The notes under the pieces: model-generated
Seen by the model: only the letters and a program-made list of their open reading frames with translations
Told to the model about the DNA's origin: nothing
The model's database searches: none
NCBI GenBank assembly: GCA_030609245.1
Contig: JAUWCP010000122.1
Location: 1-6,939, forward strand
Direction of reading: 5' to 3'
DNA: 6,939 nt
From: Hyphomicrobium sp.
GTDB lineage: Bacteria > Pseudomonadota > Alphaproteobacteria > Rhizobiales > Hyphomicrobiaceae
Position numbers and translations under genes: made by a program
Part shown: positions 1 through 5,884 of the stretch, in pieces
Layout: the number at the start of each line of letters is the position of its first letter
How positions within the stretch are numbered: the stretch's first letter is position 1

Positions 1-901
1 GGATGTGGGTGGGCAAGGCACCGACACTCCGCTTGATGATTTTGCCCTCGGTCATCTGCACAGTCCACTGGGTGTCCGGCAACGCTTCGCCGCCTGCGCG
101 CGTCACAAGCTTGAAGGTGACGCGGGCAGCCGCGTGCGTCATTGTGGCCTCTGTGAGTTTTCCGGCCTCGACCGTGACGTCAGCGTCCACCGTCGCGTTG
201 GCGTCCCCATAGGTTGAGACGATGTGATAGATGCCGGCGTTGAGGCGAATGATGAGATCCGTCTTCGCCCGGCTCATGATCCGGGCACGCTTGCCAAACT
301 GGTCGCGCTCGTCCGAATAGATGTCGTATGTCACGGAATTGGGCACAGGCGCTGCGTTCTCAACGAGTGCCTTCACGCGCAAGCCGCCAGCATTCAGAAC
401 GAACTGCTCTGTTATGGTTGTGCCGCGCCTTACTGTGATCCTTCGCGTTAAGTGGGCACGGCCAAATGCGGCATTCACGATATAGTCGCCGGGGTCAAGC
501 TTGAGGACCGGGCTTGCAGTGTGCTCGGTCTTCAGCAGGTTGCTCTTTTCGTTGGGTGCGTTTGCGCCATCGTAGACGCGCCAGACAATTCCATTATCGA
601 TGTGCTGACCGTCCGCTGTCAGTAGGGCGATAAGCTTTACTCGGCTCGCCGTTCCTGATTGCGCCGAGGGGTCGGTCGGCGTACGTGGAATGACCGTCGT
701 ATTGGTGGGCACGGAATTGTCCGGCGGCGTCTTGGCATCGTCGCCCGGCAGCGCGGGAAAGGCTCCGCGCAATTCCAAGTCATTGCTCCAGTTGCCCGGC
801 TCCTGTGCGTTCGCAGACACGAGCAGGCAGAGCACGAATGCCGCCGCCATGATGGTGCGTAATGGGATCGGTAATCTCATAGTCTTTAGGATTCTCGCCA
901 T
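1..901 (-). CDS. Secreted beta-repeat protein, 3' end outside the window
   Basis: The frame stays open for 300 codons from ATG at 901 to the left edge, so the C-terminus is missing. The start is supported by GAGG (complement of 907-910), 5 nt upstream; later in-frame ATGs at 880 and 850 have weaker ribosome sites. The N-terminus is a signal peptide: a hydrophobic run at about residues 18-30, with likely cleavage after ANA (residue 32). A Pro/Thr-rich linker (about 47-85) follows. Then come at least two repeats of about 85 residues (about 87-172 and 173-258) and the start of a third. Each has an L-x-x-G-x-Y turn (Tyr140 and Tyr225). The same repeat style fills the C-terminal two thirds of the protein encoded just upstream, but no vWA domain is visible here. 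The gene is probably co-transcribed with that neighbour across a 108-bp gap. I do not recognise a named family. The repeats resemble the beta-sandwich modules often labelled carboxypeptidase-regulatory-like, which suggests a periplasmic or surface role (inference). Confidence 0.85.
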   Translation of the reverse strand, partial: MARILKTMRLPIPLRTIMAAAFVLCLLVSANAQEPGNWSNDLELRGAFPALPGDDAKTPPDNSVPTNTTVIPRTPTDPSAQSGTASRVKLIALLTADGQHIDNGIVWRVYDGANAPNEKSNLLKTEHTASPVLKLDPGDYIVNAAFGRAHLTRRITVRRGTTITEQFVLNAGGLRVKALVENAAPVPNSVTYDIYSDERDQFGKRARIMSRAKTDLIIRLNAGIYHIVSTYGDANATVDADVTVEAGKLTEATMTHAAARVTFKLVTRAGGEALPDTQWTVQMTEGKIIKRSVGALPTHI

Positions 902-950
902 CACTGCCTCACCGGAAGTCCCACTTTACCAGTGATGCGCATCTGCCGAG

Positions 951-1003
951 AACGGCTCAGGAGAATGGTCGAAATGTGGCTGGCGCAGGCGGAATGAGCC
1001 GTT
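951..1003. repeat. 9-bp inverted repeat between the vWA and beta-repeat genes
   Basis: AACGGCTCA at 951-959 is matched by its exact reverse complement TGAGCCGTT at 995-1003, with 35 nt between. It lies in the 108-bp gap between the vWA gene stop and the next gene's start. There is no T run, so it is not a standard terminator. It could be an mRNA hairpin that adjusts the expression of the two genes, or chance. Confidence 0.3.
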
Positions 1004-1009
1004 GTCCTG

Positions 1010-3001
1010 CTATTGCGGGCCAACCGTTAGTGTACGGTCGTCACCAGCCTTCAGTTCAAAGGCCGTTCGGAACTTCTTATCGCGCGTTTCCGATTCGATG
1101 ACGTAGCGGCCAGGGGCCAGAAGAGCGGTGGGTCGAGGCCGGCTGGTGCGCAGTACGGTATGTCGGTTGTCGTCTTTGATTTCCCAGAAGACATCTCCGG
1201 TCCCAAAACCAGATTGGCCGCCGGAAAGTTTCAACGTGACGCGCCCAGCCTCTAGCTTCAGCTTGACGTCGTGCGTTTGCCCGGCGGCAAGCATGAGTTC
1301 CTGGGCGGCCTTCACGTTCATTGCCCCCAAATGCGCCTCAAGACGGTATCGACCTGGCGAGAGTTCGAACTCGGGGTTGGTTGCGACAGTGCGCGCGACC
1401 TCTTGCGCTTTGCCGTCGAGGCGCACGACCTTGAAGACGAGCGGCATTTTTGCCGGAGGCGGCGCGCCATCGAGTGTTGCGGAAAGCTTCACGCGCGAAA
1501 GGCCCAAGGGCAGGATACGATTCACGATGTCGCCGGCGCCGATGGCAATTTGTTCGCGCGCTTCGGCGGTGGCCGTACGCGCCGTAACATAATAGGTGCC
1601 CGCGGGTAGCGTAAACGTTGGTGAAGCTGCCCCAGAGCGTGCGACCTCCTTGCGACCAGCCGGTGATTCCGGGTCGTCCTCGTAGACGAGAAAGGTGACA
1701 CCTTCGGTCATCGGCTCACCATCGCCCCGCTCACGCGTGGCAGACAGCTTCAGACGGCCGGTTGCAAGCGCGGCATCGAAGGTGGTGGCGGCACCGGGTG
1801 AAACCACCACGGTTTTCTCCTGGTAGGAGGGGCCGTCCTGCGCGCGAACAACATAGTTGCCCGCAGGGAGCACGATCTCGGGCTGCGACTGACGGCCGAT
1901 CCAGATTGGCGCGCCCGTCGTGCTCGTGGCGGCATCGTCTGCAGCGGCGGTAACCGTGAAAACCGGACCGGCCAACGGCTGCGCATTTCTCGCCGGGCGC
2001 GCCAGCATCTTGAGGACGCCGGCGTTCAAGTTGACGCGAACTAGCGTCGGCGCGTCGCTTTTCACCTCGACGCGCTGGCGAACGGTGGCGAGGCCGAGCT
2101 TTGCTTCCACGTCGTAAGCTCCCGGCGGCAGTTTTTCGGTAAACTCCGGTGCGGTCGCCTCTCGAATGAGATCACCGTCATCGCCGGCTTTCGTCACACG
2201 CCATTGCAATGGGCTCTGGAGAGGCTTGCCCTTCGGCTTCAGCGTGGCCGTCAAATAGAGGCCGGGGGCACCTTTGGCCGTTGGGGCCTGTGACGGGAAG
2301 CCCGGCGCAGTCTTGTCAGCTGTGGTGGCTTCGGTCCCCCGTTCTAGGTGGGCGAGCCTGAAGATCTGATCGAGTGCGGAGGCTAGCCCCTTAGCATTGG
2401 GCACGTTGTAGTGCTTGCCGCCCGTGAGCTTGGGCAGGCAGTGCATCGCGTTGACCTTCGACTTTTCCAGGCCGAGGCCGACCACATGTACGGCAAGATT
2501 TGGGTTTGACTTGGCGATCGCCCTGGCGACCAAGCAGACGTCTTGCCCGCAATTGTCGACGCCGTCATGGATTAGAATGATGTTAGCCGAGTCCGATTTG
2601 CCCAAGGCTTCGGCTACCTCGAGCAAGCCTAAGACCAGCGGTCCCTTGCCCGTGGCGTTCATTCTGTTGAGCGGCTCGATGATCTGCTCCAGATTGTCGG
2701 GCGCGGGCGGTACGATGAGCTGCGCGTCGCGACAGTTGGATTTGCGGCGGTGCCCGAAAGAGGCCAGCCCCAACCGCACCTCCGGCTTGATGCGTGGCAG
2801 CGCCTTGTTCAACACGTCACGCGCAATATCGAACTTCGCCCGTTTCTCACCGGCCATTTGGCCCCACATGGAACCAGACCCGTCAAGCAGGATCACAGCA
2901 GTCGGTGCCTCATCGGCGGCATGCACAACGGCTGCGCCCGCGCCGCTGAACACGGCGATAAGCACAACTCTCAAGCCGAGCGGGATCAAGTGTTTGAGCA
3001 T
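1010..3001 (-). CDS. Secreted vWA-domain protein with five C-terminal beta repeats
   Basis: This 663-residue protein starts with a signal peptide (hydrophobic at about 9-26, cleavage near VHA-A at 28). A von Willebrand A domain follows (about 34-215). Its metal site looks complete: D40, S42 and S44 in DGSGSMWG, T117 in NATGKG, and D146 in LIHDGVDNC. C90, C151, C156 and C188 could form disulfides in the periplasm. After a short linker there are five repeats of about 77-87 residues (about 247-328, 329-415, 416-500, 501-586, 587-663). Each contains an L-x-x-G-x-Y turn, with the Tyr at 296, 383, 470, 552 and 633. vWA domains bind ligands through a metal ion, so a role in binding another envelope protein or polymer is likely, but the partner is unknown. 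No transmembrane segment or sortase signal is seen at the C-terminus, so the protein is probably soluble in the periplasm or secreted. The ribosome site is weak: AGGA lies about 13 nt upstream. The gene downstream encodes a protein with the same repeats. Confidence 0.92.
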   Translation of the reverse strand: MLKHLIPLGLRVVLIAVFSGAGAAVVHAADEAPTAVILLDGSGSMWGQMAGEKRAKFDIARDVLNKALPRIKPEVRLGLASFGHRRKSNCRDAQLIVPPAPDNLEQIIEPLNRMNATGKGPLVLGLLEVAEALGKSDSANIILIHDGVDNCGQDVCLVARAIAKSNPNLAVHVVGLGLEKSKVNAMHCLPKLTGGKHYNVPNAKGLASALDQIFRLAHLERGTEATTADKTAPGFPSQAPTAKGAPGLYLTATLKPKGKPLQSPLQWRVTKAGDDGDLIREATAPEFTEKLPPGAYDVEAKLGLATVRQRVEVKSDAPTLVRVNLNAGVLKMLARPARNAQPLAGPVFTVTAAADDAATSTTGAPIWIGRQSQPEIVLPAGNYVVRAQDGPSYQEKTVVVSPGAATTFDAALATGRLKLSATRERGDGEPMTEGVTFLVYEDDPESPAGRKEVARSGAASPTFTLPAGTYYVTARTATAEAREQIAIGAGDIVNRILPLGLSRVKLSATLDGAPPPAKMPLVFKVVRLDGKAQEVARTVATNPEFELSPGRYRLEAHLGAMNVKAAQELMLAAGQTHDVKLKLEAGRVTLKLSGGQSGFGTGDVFWEIKDDNRHTVLRTSRPRPTALLAPGRYVIESETRDKKFRTAFELKAGDDRTLTVGPQ

Positions 3002-3044
3002 GCGGTGTCCGTGATCCTAAGACAGGGTCGTATGGGGTCGGGGC

Positions 3045-3071
3045 ATTCTAGCACAACCATCTGGATGACAA
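3045..3071 (-). promoter_or_regulatory. Possible sigma70-type promoter for the vWA gene
   Basis: Reading the minus strand, TTGTCA (complement of 3066-3071) and TAGAAT (complement of 3045-3050) each match five of six consensus bases. The spacer is 15 nt, shorter than the ideal 17. The predicted transcript would begin about 35-40 nt upstream of the vWA start. The site lies in the 161-bp region shared with the divergent nitroreductase gene, for which I see no convincing promoter. Confidence 0.33.
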
Positions 3072-3162
3072 TTATGGCGGCAAATTACGGCCCCCCTTGG
3101 CATTGAGCCTGCAGCGAATTTGGGCTAGCGCAGGCGGCGAGCCTCCCGCTACGAGTAAAATC

Positions 3163-3738
3163 ATGGACAATCCCATAATTGATCTGCTCTCCACGCGCCG
3201 CTCGGTGAAGCCCGACAAGCTCGGCCCTCCCGGGCCGACCCCCGTTGAGCTTGAGACCATTTTGACGATCGCTGCGCGTGTCCCCGACCACAAGAAGCTT
3301 GTTCCATGGCGGTTCATCGTGTTCGAGGGGGATGCACGGGCGCGCTTCGGAGAGATCATTGCGCAAGCTTGTATCGCCGCGGAGACGGAGGCGCCGTCGG
3401 AGGTGCGTCTTGCGATGGAGCGAGAACGCTTGATGCGGGCGCCAATCGTCGTTGCAGCTATCTCACGCGTTATCGAGCGTCGGGGCGCGCCGGAGTGGGA
3501 GCAAGTCCTGTCCGCGGGTGCGGCTTGCTTCAGTCTCTGTCTGGCCGCGAACGCGATGGGCTACGGTACGTCCTGGATCACCGAGTGGATCGCCTATGAC
3601 CCGCAAGTGCGCGCGGCACTAGGTCTTGCCGATAACGAGCGGGTCGCGGGTTTCATCTATATCGGCACGCCCGTCGAAAGATCCAGCGAACGCGAGCGGC
3701 CGGCGCTCTCCGATATCGTCACTCAATGGCGGGGCTGA
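3163..3738 (+). CDS. YdjA-type nitroreductase family protein
   Basis: This 191-residue protein belongs to the FMN-dependent nitroreductase fold and resembles E. coli YdjA. Family landmarks are the N-terminal TRRSVKP (residues 11-17, near the flavin phosphate), RVPDHKKLVPWRFIV (39-53), PEWEQVLSAGAACFSL (110-125) and GFIYIGTP (163-170). YdjA-like enzymes are dimeric cytosolic NAD(P)H-dependent flavoproteins; the physiological substrate of this subgroup is not firmly known. The ATG at 3163 was chosen because the family starts about ten residues before the RRS motif. An in-frame TTG at 3097 would add 22 residues unlike the family. The ribosome site is weak (ACGAG, about 8-12 nt upstream). The gene is divergent from the vWA gene and is followed by a stem-loop, so it is probably transcribed alone. 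Confidence in the family is high; the substrate is unknown. Confidence 0.93.
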   Translation: MDNPIIDLLSTRRSVKPDKLGPPGPTPVELETILTIAARVPDHKKLVPWRFIVFEGDARARFGEIIAQACIAAETEAPSEVRLAMERERLMRAPIVVAAISRVIERRGAPEWEQVLSAGAACFSLCLAANAMGYGTSWITEWIAYDPQVRAALGLADNERVAGFIYIGTPVERSSERERPALSDIVTQWRG

Positions 3739-3764
3739 AGATTGCCGCGTTTTGTGCGGTCTAC

Positions 3765-3789
3765 CTGCGTGTCCCGGGGCGGGACGCAG
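3765..3789 (+). other. GC-rich stem-loop downstream of the nitroreductase gene
   Basis: The left arm 3765-3775 (CTGCGTGTCCC) pairs with the right arm 3781-3789 (GGGACGCAG), giving nine base pairs with a 2-nt bulge and a 5-nt loop. It begins 26 nt after the nitroreductase stop. No T run follows, so it is either a weak or factor-assisted terminator, an RNA-stability element, or part of the next gene's leader. Confidence 0.4.
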
Positions 3790-3790
3790 A

Positions 3791-3806
3791 TTAACCAAGC
3801 ATTTAC
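3791..3806 (+). promoter_or_regulatory. CtrA-like binding site
   Basis: TTAA-N7-TTTAC differs by one base from the alphaproteobacterial CtrA consensus TTAA-N7-TTAAC. It lies just upstream of the transglycosylase-like gene. CtrA commonly controls cell-cycle, motility and envelope genes in this class, so the position is plausible. A single imperfect site found by eye is weak evidence. Confidence 0.33.
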
Positions 3807-3809
3807 CCC

Positions 3810-3825
3810 GGAGGATCAAGTTATG
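3810..3825 (+). promoter_or_regulatory. Strong Shine-Dalgarno plus ATG in a different frame from the next gene
   Basis: GGAGG at 3810-3814 sits 8 nt before ATG 3823, the best ribosome site in the window. The frame it opens runs 78 codons to a TAG at 4057-4059. The transglycosylase-like frame is offset by one base and has an in-frame TGA at 3824-3826. The 78-codon product begins MNHPLFEGLNSRSPVPTSLR, with GC-rich third positions over its first 25 codons, and then becomes Cys/His/Arg-rich, which looks like out-of-frame reading. It could be the true start of the downstream gene with a frameshift after about 3890, or a short upstream reading frame that tunes translation. Confidence 0.5.
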
Positions 3826-3892
3826 AACCATCCCCTATTCGAGGGGCTCAATTCGCGTTCGCCCGTGCCGACTTCGTTGCGGAGTGAAGCCC

Positions 3893-4675
3893 ATGAGTTC
3901 CATTTTCGAAGTGCCTGCACAACTGATTCTGGTCCTCTCGCTTGCCGCCTCCACCGCCGGTGCCGAGGCGACAGGTGCCAGGACGGCGGCAACGTCTGCC
4001 AACTTCACAACAACGACCGTTCGCTCAACGCAGCGCTTGCAGGGTCCATATCGCTTTAGTGAAAACGTGTGGCTTCGGGCGCTCAAAGACGCAACGGGCG
4101 CCAATGGGTTGAATTCACTTTCGCGCCGCATCTTTAGCACAAGCAGCGGGCGCCTTTATGTGCCGGTGGCTGCGGAACGGCGCCGAATTCTCAAAGCCCG
4201 CTTTGATGGCGCAGTGGCCGGCCGCGTCGCGCGCGCCTTTGCTGAGCGCAATGCACGCCTCATGCGGCCTGCAATCGGACGGAAAGTGAGCGCCGGGGAT
4301 CTTTACATTGCCCATCTCTTCGGTCCAGAAGGTGCCGTCAAACTCATCAAGCTAGCAAGCGAACATCCTCGCGCTGTCGCGGTAAAGCACGCGCCACATC
4401 TGGCGCGCTCCCTGCCTCAAGCATTCTATCTGCTTTCCGCGCCGCTTACGCTCGCGGACGTCTATGCGCGTCTTACACAGCCATTGCGGGACTATGAGCG
4501 CAACGTGGCACGTATCAGCGTCGCCCACGGGACAAGCAATTATCGAAGTGGTGTGCCGGACTTAAAACCGACTCTTACCGAAATCGTACGCATGCAGTTC
4601 AGAACGAGCACGCCGGCGGCCATCGCGTGGGAGAGGGAGAACCGCGCGCTTTCGAGCGCGTCGCCGGTTCAGTAG
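3893..4675 (+). CDS. Lytic-transglycosylase-like protein lacking the catalytic Glu
   Basis: Numbering is from ATG 3893 (260 residues), chosen because GGAG at 3881-3884 lies 8 nt upstream; GTG 3884 is an alternative. The region at about 7-195 follows the pattern of alphaproteobacterial SLT-type transglycosylases: an N-terminal helix (VPAQLILVLSLAAS), GPYRFSENVWL (51-61, like GLFQFIEQTWL), ILKARFDGAVAGRVARAFAERN, GRKVSAGDLYIAHLFGPEGA and, near the end of the domain, DVYARL. These enzymes cut peptidoglycan using one Glu in an A-x-E-S motif, 16 residues before the GLFQF-type Gly. Here that position is Ser35 within AATSANF, so the protein is probably not catalytic. Recognition is from memory of the family, not from a search. 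The C-terminal 65 residues are not recognised. The gene overlaps nadK tail to tail. The strong ribosome site in the +1 frame upstream suggests a frameshift or longer original N-terminus, so a decaying gene is possible. Confidence 0.72.
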   Translation: MSSIFEVPAQLILVLSLAASTAGAEATGARTAATSANFTTTTVRSTQRLQGPYRFSENVWLRALKDATGANGLNSLSRRIFSTSSGRLYVPVAAERRRILKARFDGAVAGRVARAFAERNARLMRPAIGRKVSAGDLYIAHLFGPEGAVKLIKLASEHPRAVAVKHAPHLARSLPQAFYLLSAPLTLADVYARLTQPLRDYERNVARISVAHGTSNYRSGVPDLKPTLTEIVRMQFRTSTPAAIAWERENRALSSASPVQ

Positions 4676-5451
4676 CGGAATTGCTCAGCCAGCACCCGCT
4701 CGTCGAGGCTGTGGTCGGCATCAAACATCAAGTAAAGCACGATATTACGGGCCTTCTCCACCTCCACGCGGGTGACACCGCGCGTCTCGAAATGGTCGGC
4801 GACGGCGCTGACAGGGCGTTTGTCGGCTTCCAAAACTTCGATGGAGATGCGCGCCTTGTTGGGCAAAAGCGCACCGCGCCAGCGGCGCGGCCGAAATGGG
4901 CTGATTGGGGTCAGCGCCAACAGCGGTGCATTGATGGGCAGGATGGGGCCATGTGCTGAGAGATTATAAGCAGTCGATCCCGCTGGGGTCGCAACGAGTA
5001 TGCCGTCACAAACGAGCTCCTCCATGCGCATGGTGCTATCGACAGAGATTCTGAACTTGGCCGCTTGATGCCTCTCGCGGAACAGCGAGACCTCGTTGAT
5101 AGCGAGGCCTTTGTGGGCCTTGCCGGCGCGATCGTACGCCAGCATGGCAAGCGGATGAATGCAGCTGATCTCTGCGTCGGCGAGCCGCTGCAATAGGTGA
5201 TCTTCACGATACTCGTTCATGAGGAAGCCGACAGAGCCGCGGTTCATCCCGTAGATGGGGATGCTGTCATTCATAAACCGGTGCAGGGTCTGAAGCATGT
5301 GGCCATCGCCACCGAGTGCGACGATGGCGTCGGCATCGCCAATTTCGACCGCGCCGTAACGGGCAACGAGACGGTCACGAGCCTCGATTGCTTGGGGCAT
5401 ATCGCTTGCCACAAATGCAATTTTCTCGAATTTCTGTTTTGGTTTTGGCAT
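4669..5451 (-). CDS. nadK: NAD kinase
   Basis: The product phosphorylates NAD+ to NADP+ with ATP (EC 2.7.1.23) in the cytosol and is normally the cell's only source of NADP. From ATG 5451 it has 260 residues, close to the usual size of rhizobial NadK. It begins MPKPKQKFEKIAFVASDMPQ. Key motifs are GGDG (47-50, nucleotide and phosphate binding), INEV (118-121), DGILVATPAGSTAYNL (149-164, with Asp149 near the NAD site) and SPFRPRRWRGALLP. The C-terminal DHSLDERVLAEQF is typical of the alphaproteobacterial group. The frame remains open upstream to a TTG at 5499, giving a Pro-rich extension with repeated EPP; no good ribosome site supports it, but none is strong at ATG 5451 either. The gene is divergent from cutA and its last 7 bp overlap the opposite-strand transglycosylase-like gene. 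All motifs look intact. Confidence 0.95.
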   Translation of the reverse strand: MPKPKQKFEKIAFVASDMPQAIEARDRLVARYGAVEIGDADAIVALGGDGHMLQTLHRFMNDSIPIYGMNRGSVGFLMNEYREDHLLQRLADAEISCIHPLAMLAYDRAGKAHKGLAINEVSLFRERHQAAKFRISVDSTMRMEELVCDGILVATPAGSTAYNLSAHGPILPINAPLLALTPISPFRPRRWRGALLPNKARISIEVLEADKRPVSAVADHFETRGVTRVEVEKARNIVLYLMFDADHSLDERVLAEQFRY

Positions 5452-5485
5452 GGTGGCTGGAGGCTCAACAGGCGGCATGAATCGT

Positions 5486-5502
5486 GGAGGCTCGCTCAAG
5501 TG
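5486..5502 (+). promoter_or_regulatory. Ribosome binding site that sets the cutA GTG start
   Basis: GGAGG at 5486-5490 is followed by 9 nt and then GTG at 5500-5502. This fixes the cutA start at GTG rather than at an upstream codon, since the same frame stays open far upstream inside nadK. GGAGGCTC also occurs at 5459-5466, making an 8-bp direct repeat with 5486-5493. Confidence 0.65.
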
Positions 5503-5832
5503 CAGGAAAACGACAAGCCCGTTCTCATCTATTCCACCTTTCCCTCAGCGGACGCTGCCGAGAAAACCGGTGGGCAGCTGGTAGATCTGCGCCTTGCCGC
5601 CTGCGTAAACATTATCCCGACAATGACAAGCATCTATCGCTGGGAAGGCAAGCGTCAGCGCGAATGCGAAGCGGTCATGATCATCAAAACACGTAAAGGA
5701 TGCGTGGACGACGTGGTGGCGCATGTGAAGGGTGGGCACGCCTATTCCAACCCGGCCCTTCTTGTGATCCCCGTCGAGGGTGGCGCGGCTGACTATCTTG
5801 CATGGCTCGCCGCTGAAACGGCCACGAAATAG
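5500..5832 (+). CDS. cutA: CutA1-like divalent-cation tolerance protein
   Basis: This 110-residue protein has the normal length and order of the CutA1 family: IYSTFPSADAAEKTGGQLVD (10-29), LAACVNIIP (32-40), SIYRWEGK (44-51), CEAVMIIKTR (56-65) and a C-terminal GGHAYSNPALLVIPVEGG (78-95) ending in DYLAWL. CutA1 forms very stable trimers of small ferredoxin-like subunits. It was linked genetically to copper tolerance in E. coli, but its biochemical role is not settled, so the name should be read as a family label. The start is GTG 5500, supported by GGAGG 9 nt upstream. An ORF beginning at 5197 in the same frame is an artefact because it lies antisense to nadK. The gene is divergent from nadK with 48 bp between starts, so its promoter probably lies inside the nadK coding region. 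It is transcribed toward the gene at 5885. Confidence 0.94.
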   Translation: MQENDKPVLIYSTFPSADAAEKTGGQLVDLRLAACVNIIPTMTSIYRWEGKRQRECEAVMIIKTRKGCVDDVVAHVKGGHAYSNPALLVIPVEGGAADYLAWLAAETATK

Positions 5833-5837
5833 CGTGT

Positions 5838-5860
5838 GCGGACGACCGCTCGCCTTTTTT
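5838..5860 (+). terminator. Weak terminator-like hairpin after cutA
   Basis: GCGG (5838-5841) pairs with CCGC (5846-5849) across a 4-nt loop, and a run of six T follows at 5855-5860. It begins 6 nt after the cutA stop, in the 52-bp gap between convergent genes. The stem is short and is separated from the T run by 5 nt, so confidence is limited. Confidence 0.35.
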
Positions 5861-5884
5861 CCGCTTGCTAACAGGGGAAGTGTG

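Noticed and set aside
3..862. Several plus-strand open frames of 67-81 codons
   Set aside because: They are antisense to the secreted repeat protein, which has a signal peptide, a ribosome site and repeat motifs. The plus-strand products show no features.
2415..3014. 199-codon open frame on the plus strand
   Set aside because: It lies entirely antisense to the vWA domain, whose motifs are clear, and its product has no recognisable motifs. It is a GC-rich shadow.
3097..3162. TTG start adding 22 residues to the nitroreductase
   Set aside because: The extra residues do not resemble the family N-terminus, no ribosome site precedes the TTG, and the ATG at 3163 fits the usual length.
3072..3366. 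Minus-strand open frames of 93-95 codons over the divergent region
   Set aside because: They overlap the nitroreductase N-terminus antisense and show no motifs or supported start.
3908..3955. Signal peptide in the transglycosylase-like protein
   Set aside because: The hydrophobic run VPAQLILVLSLAAS matches the position of the first SLT-domain helix, and the short N-terminus before it lacks a basic residue in the ATG 3893 version. Export by this segment is therefore doubtful, though not excluded.
5197..5499. Long N-terminal extension of the cutA frame
   Set aside because: It runs antisense through nadK and shows no family similarity. CutA proteins are about 110 residues and a strong ribosome site precedes GTG 5500.
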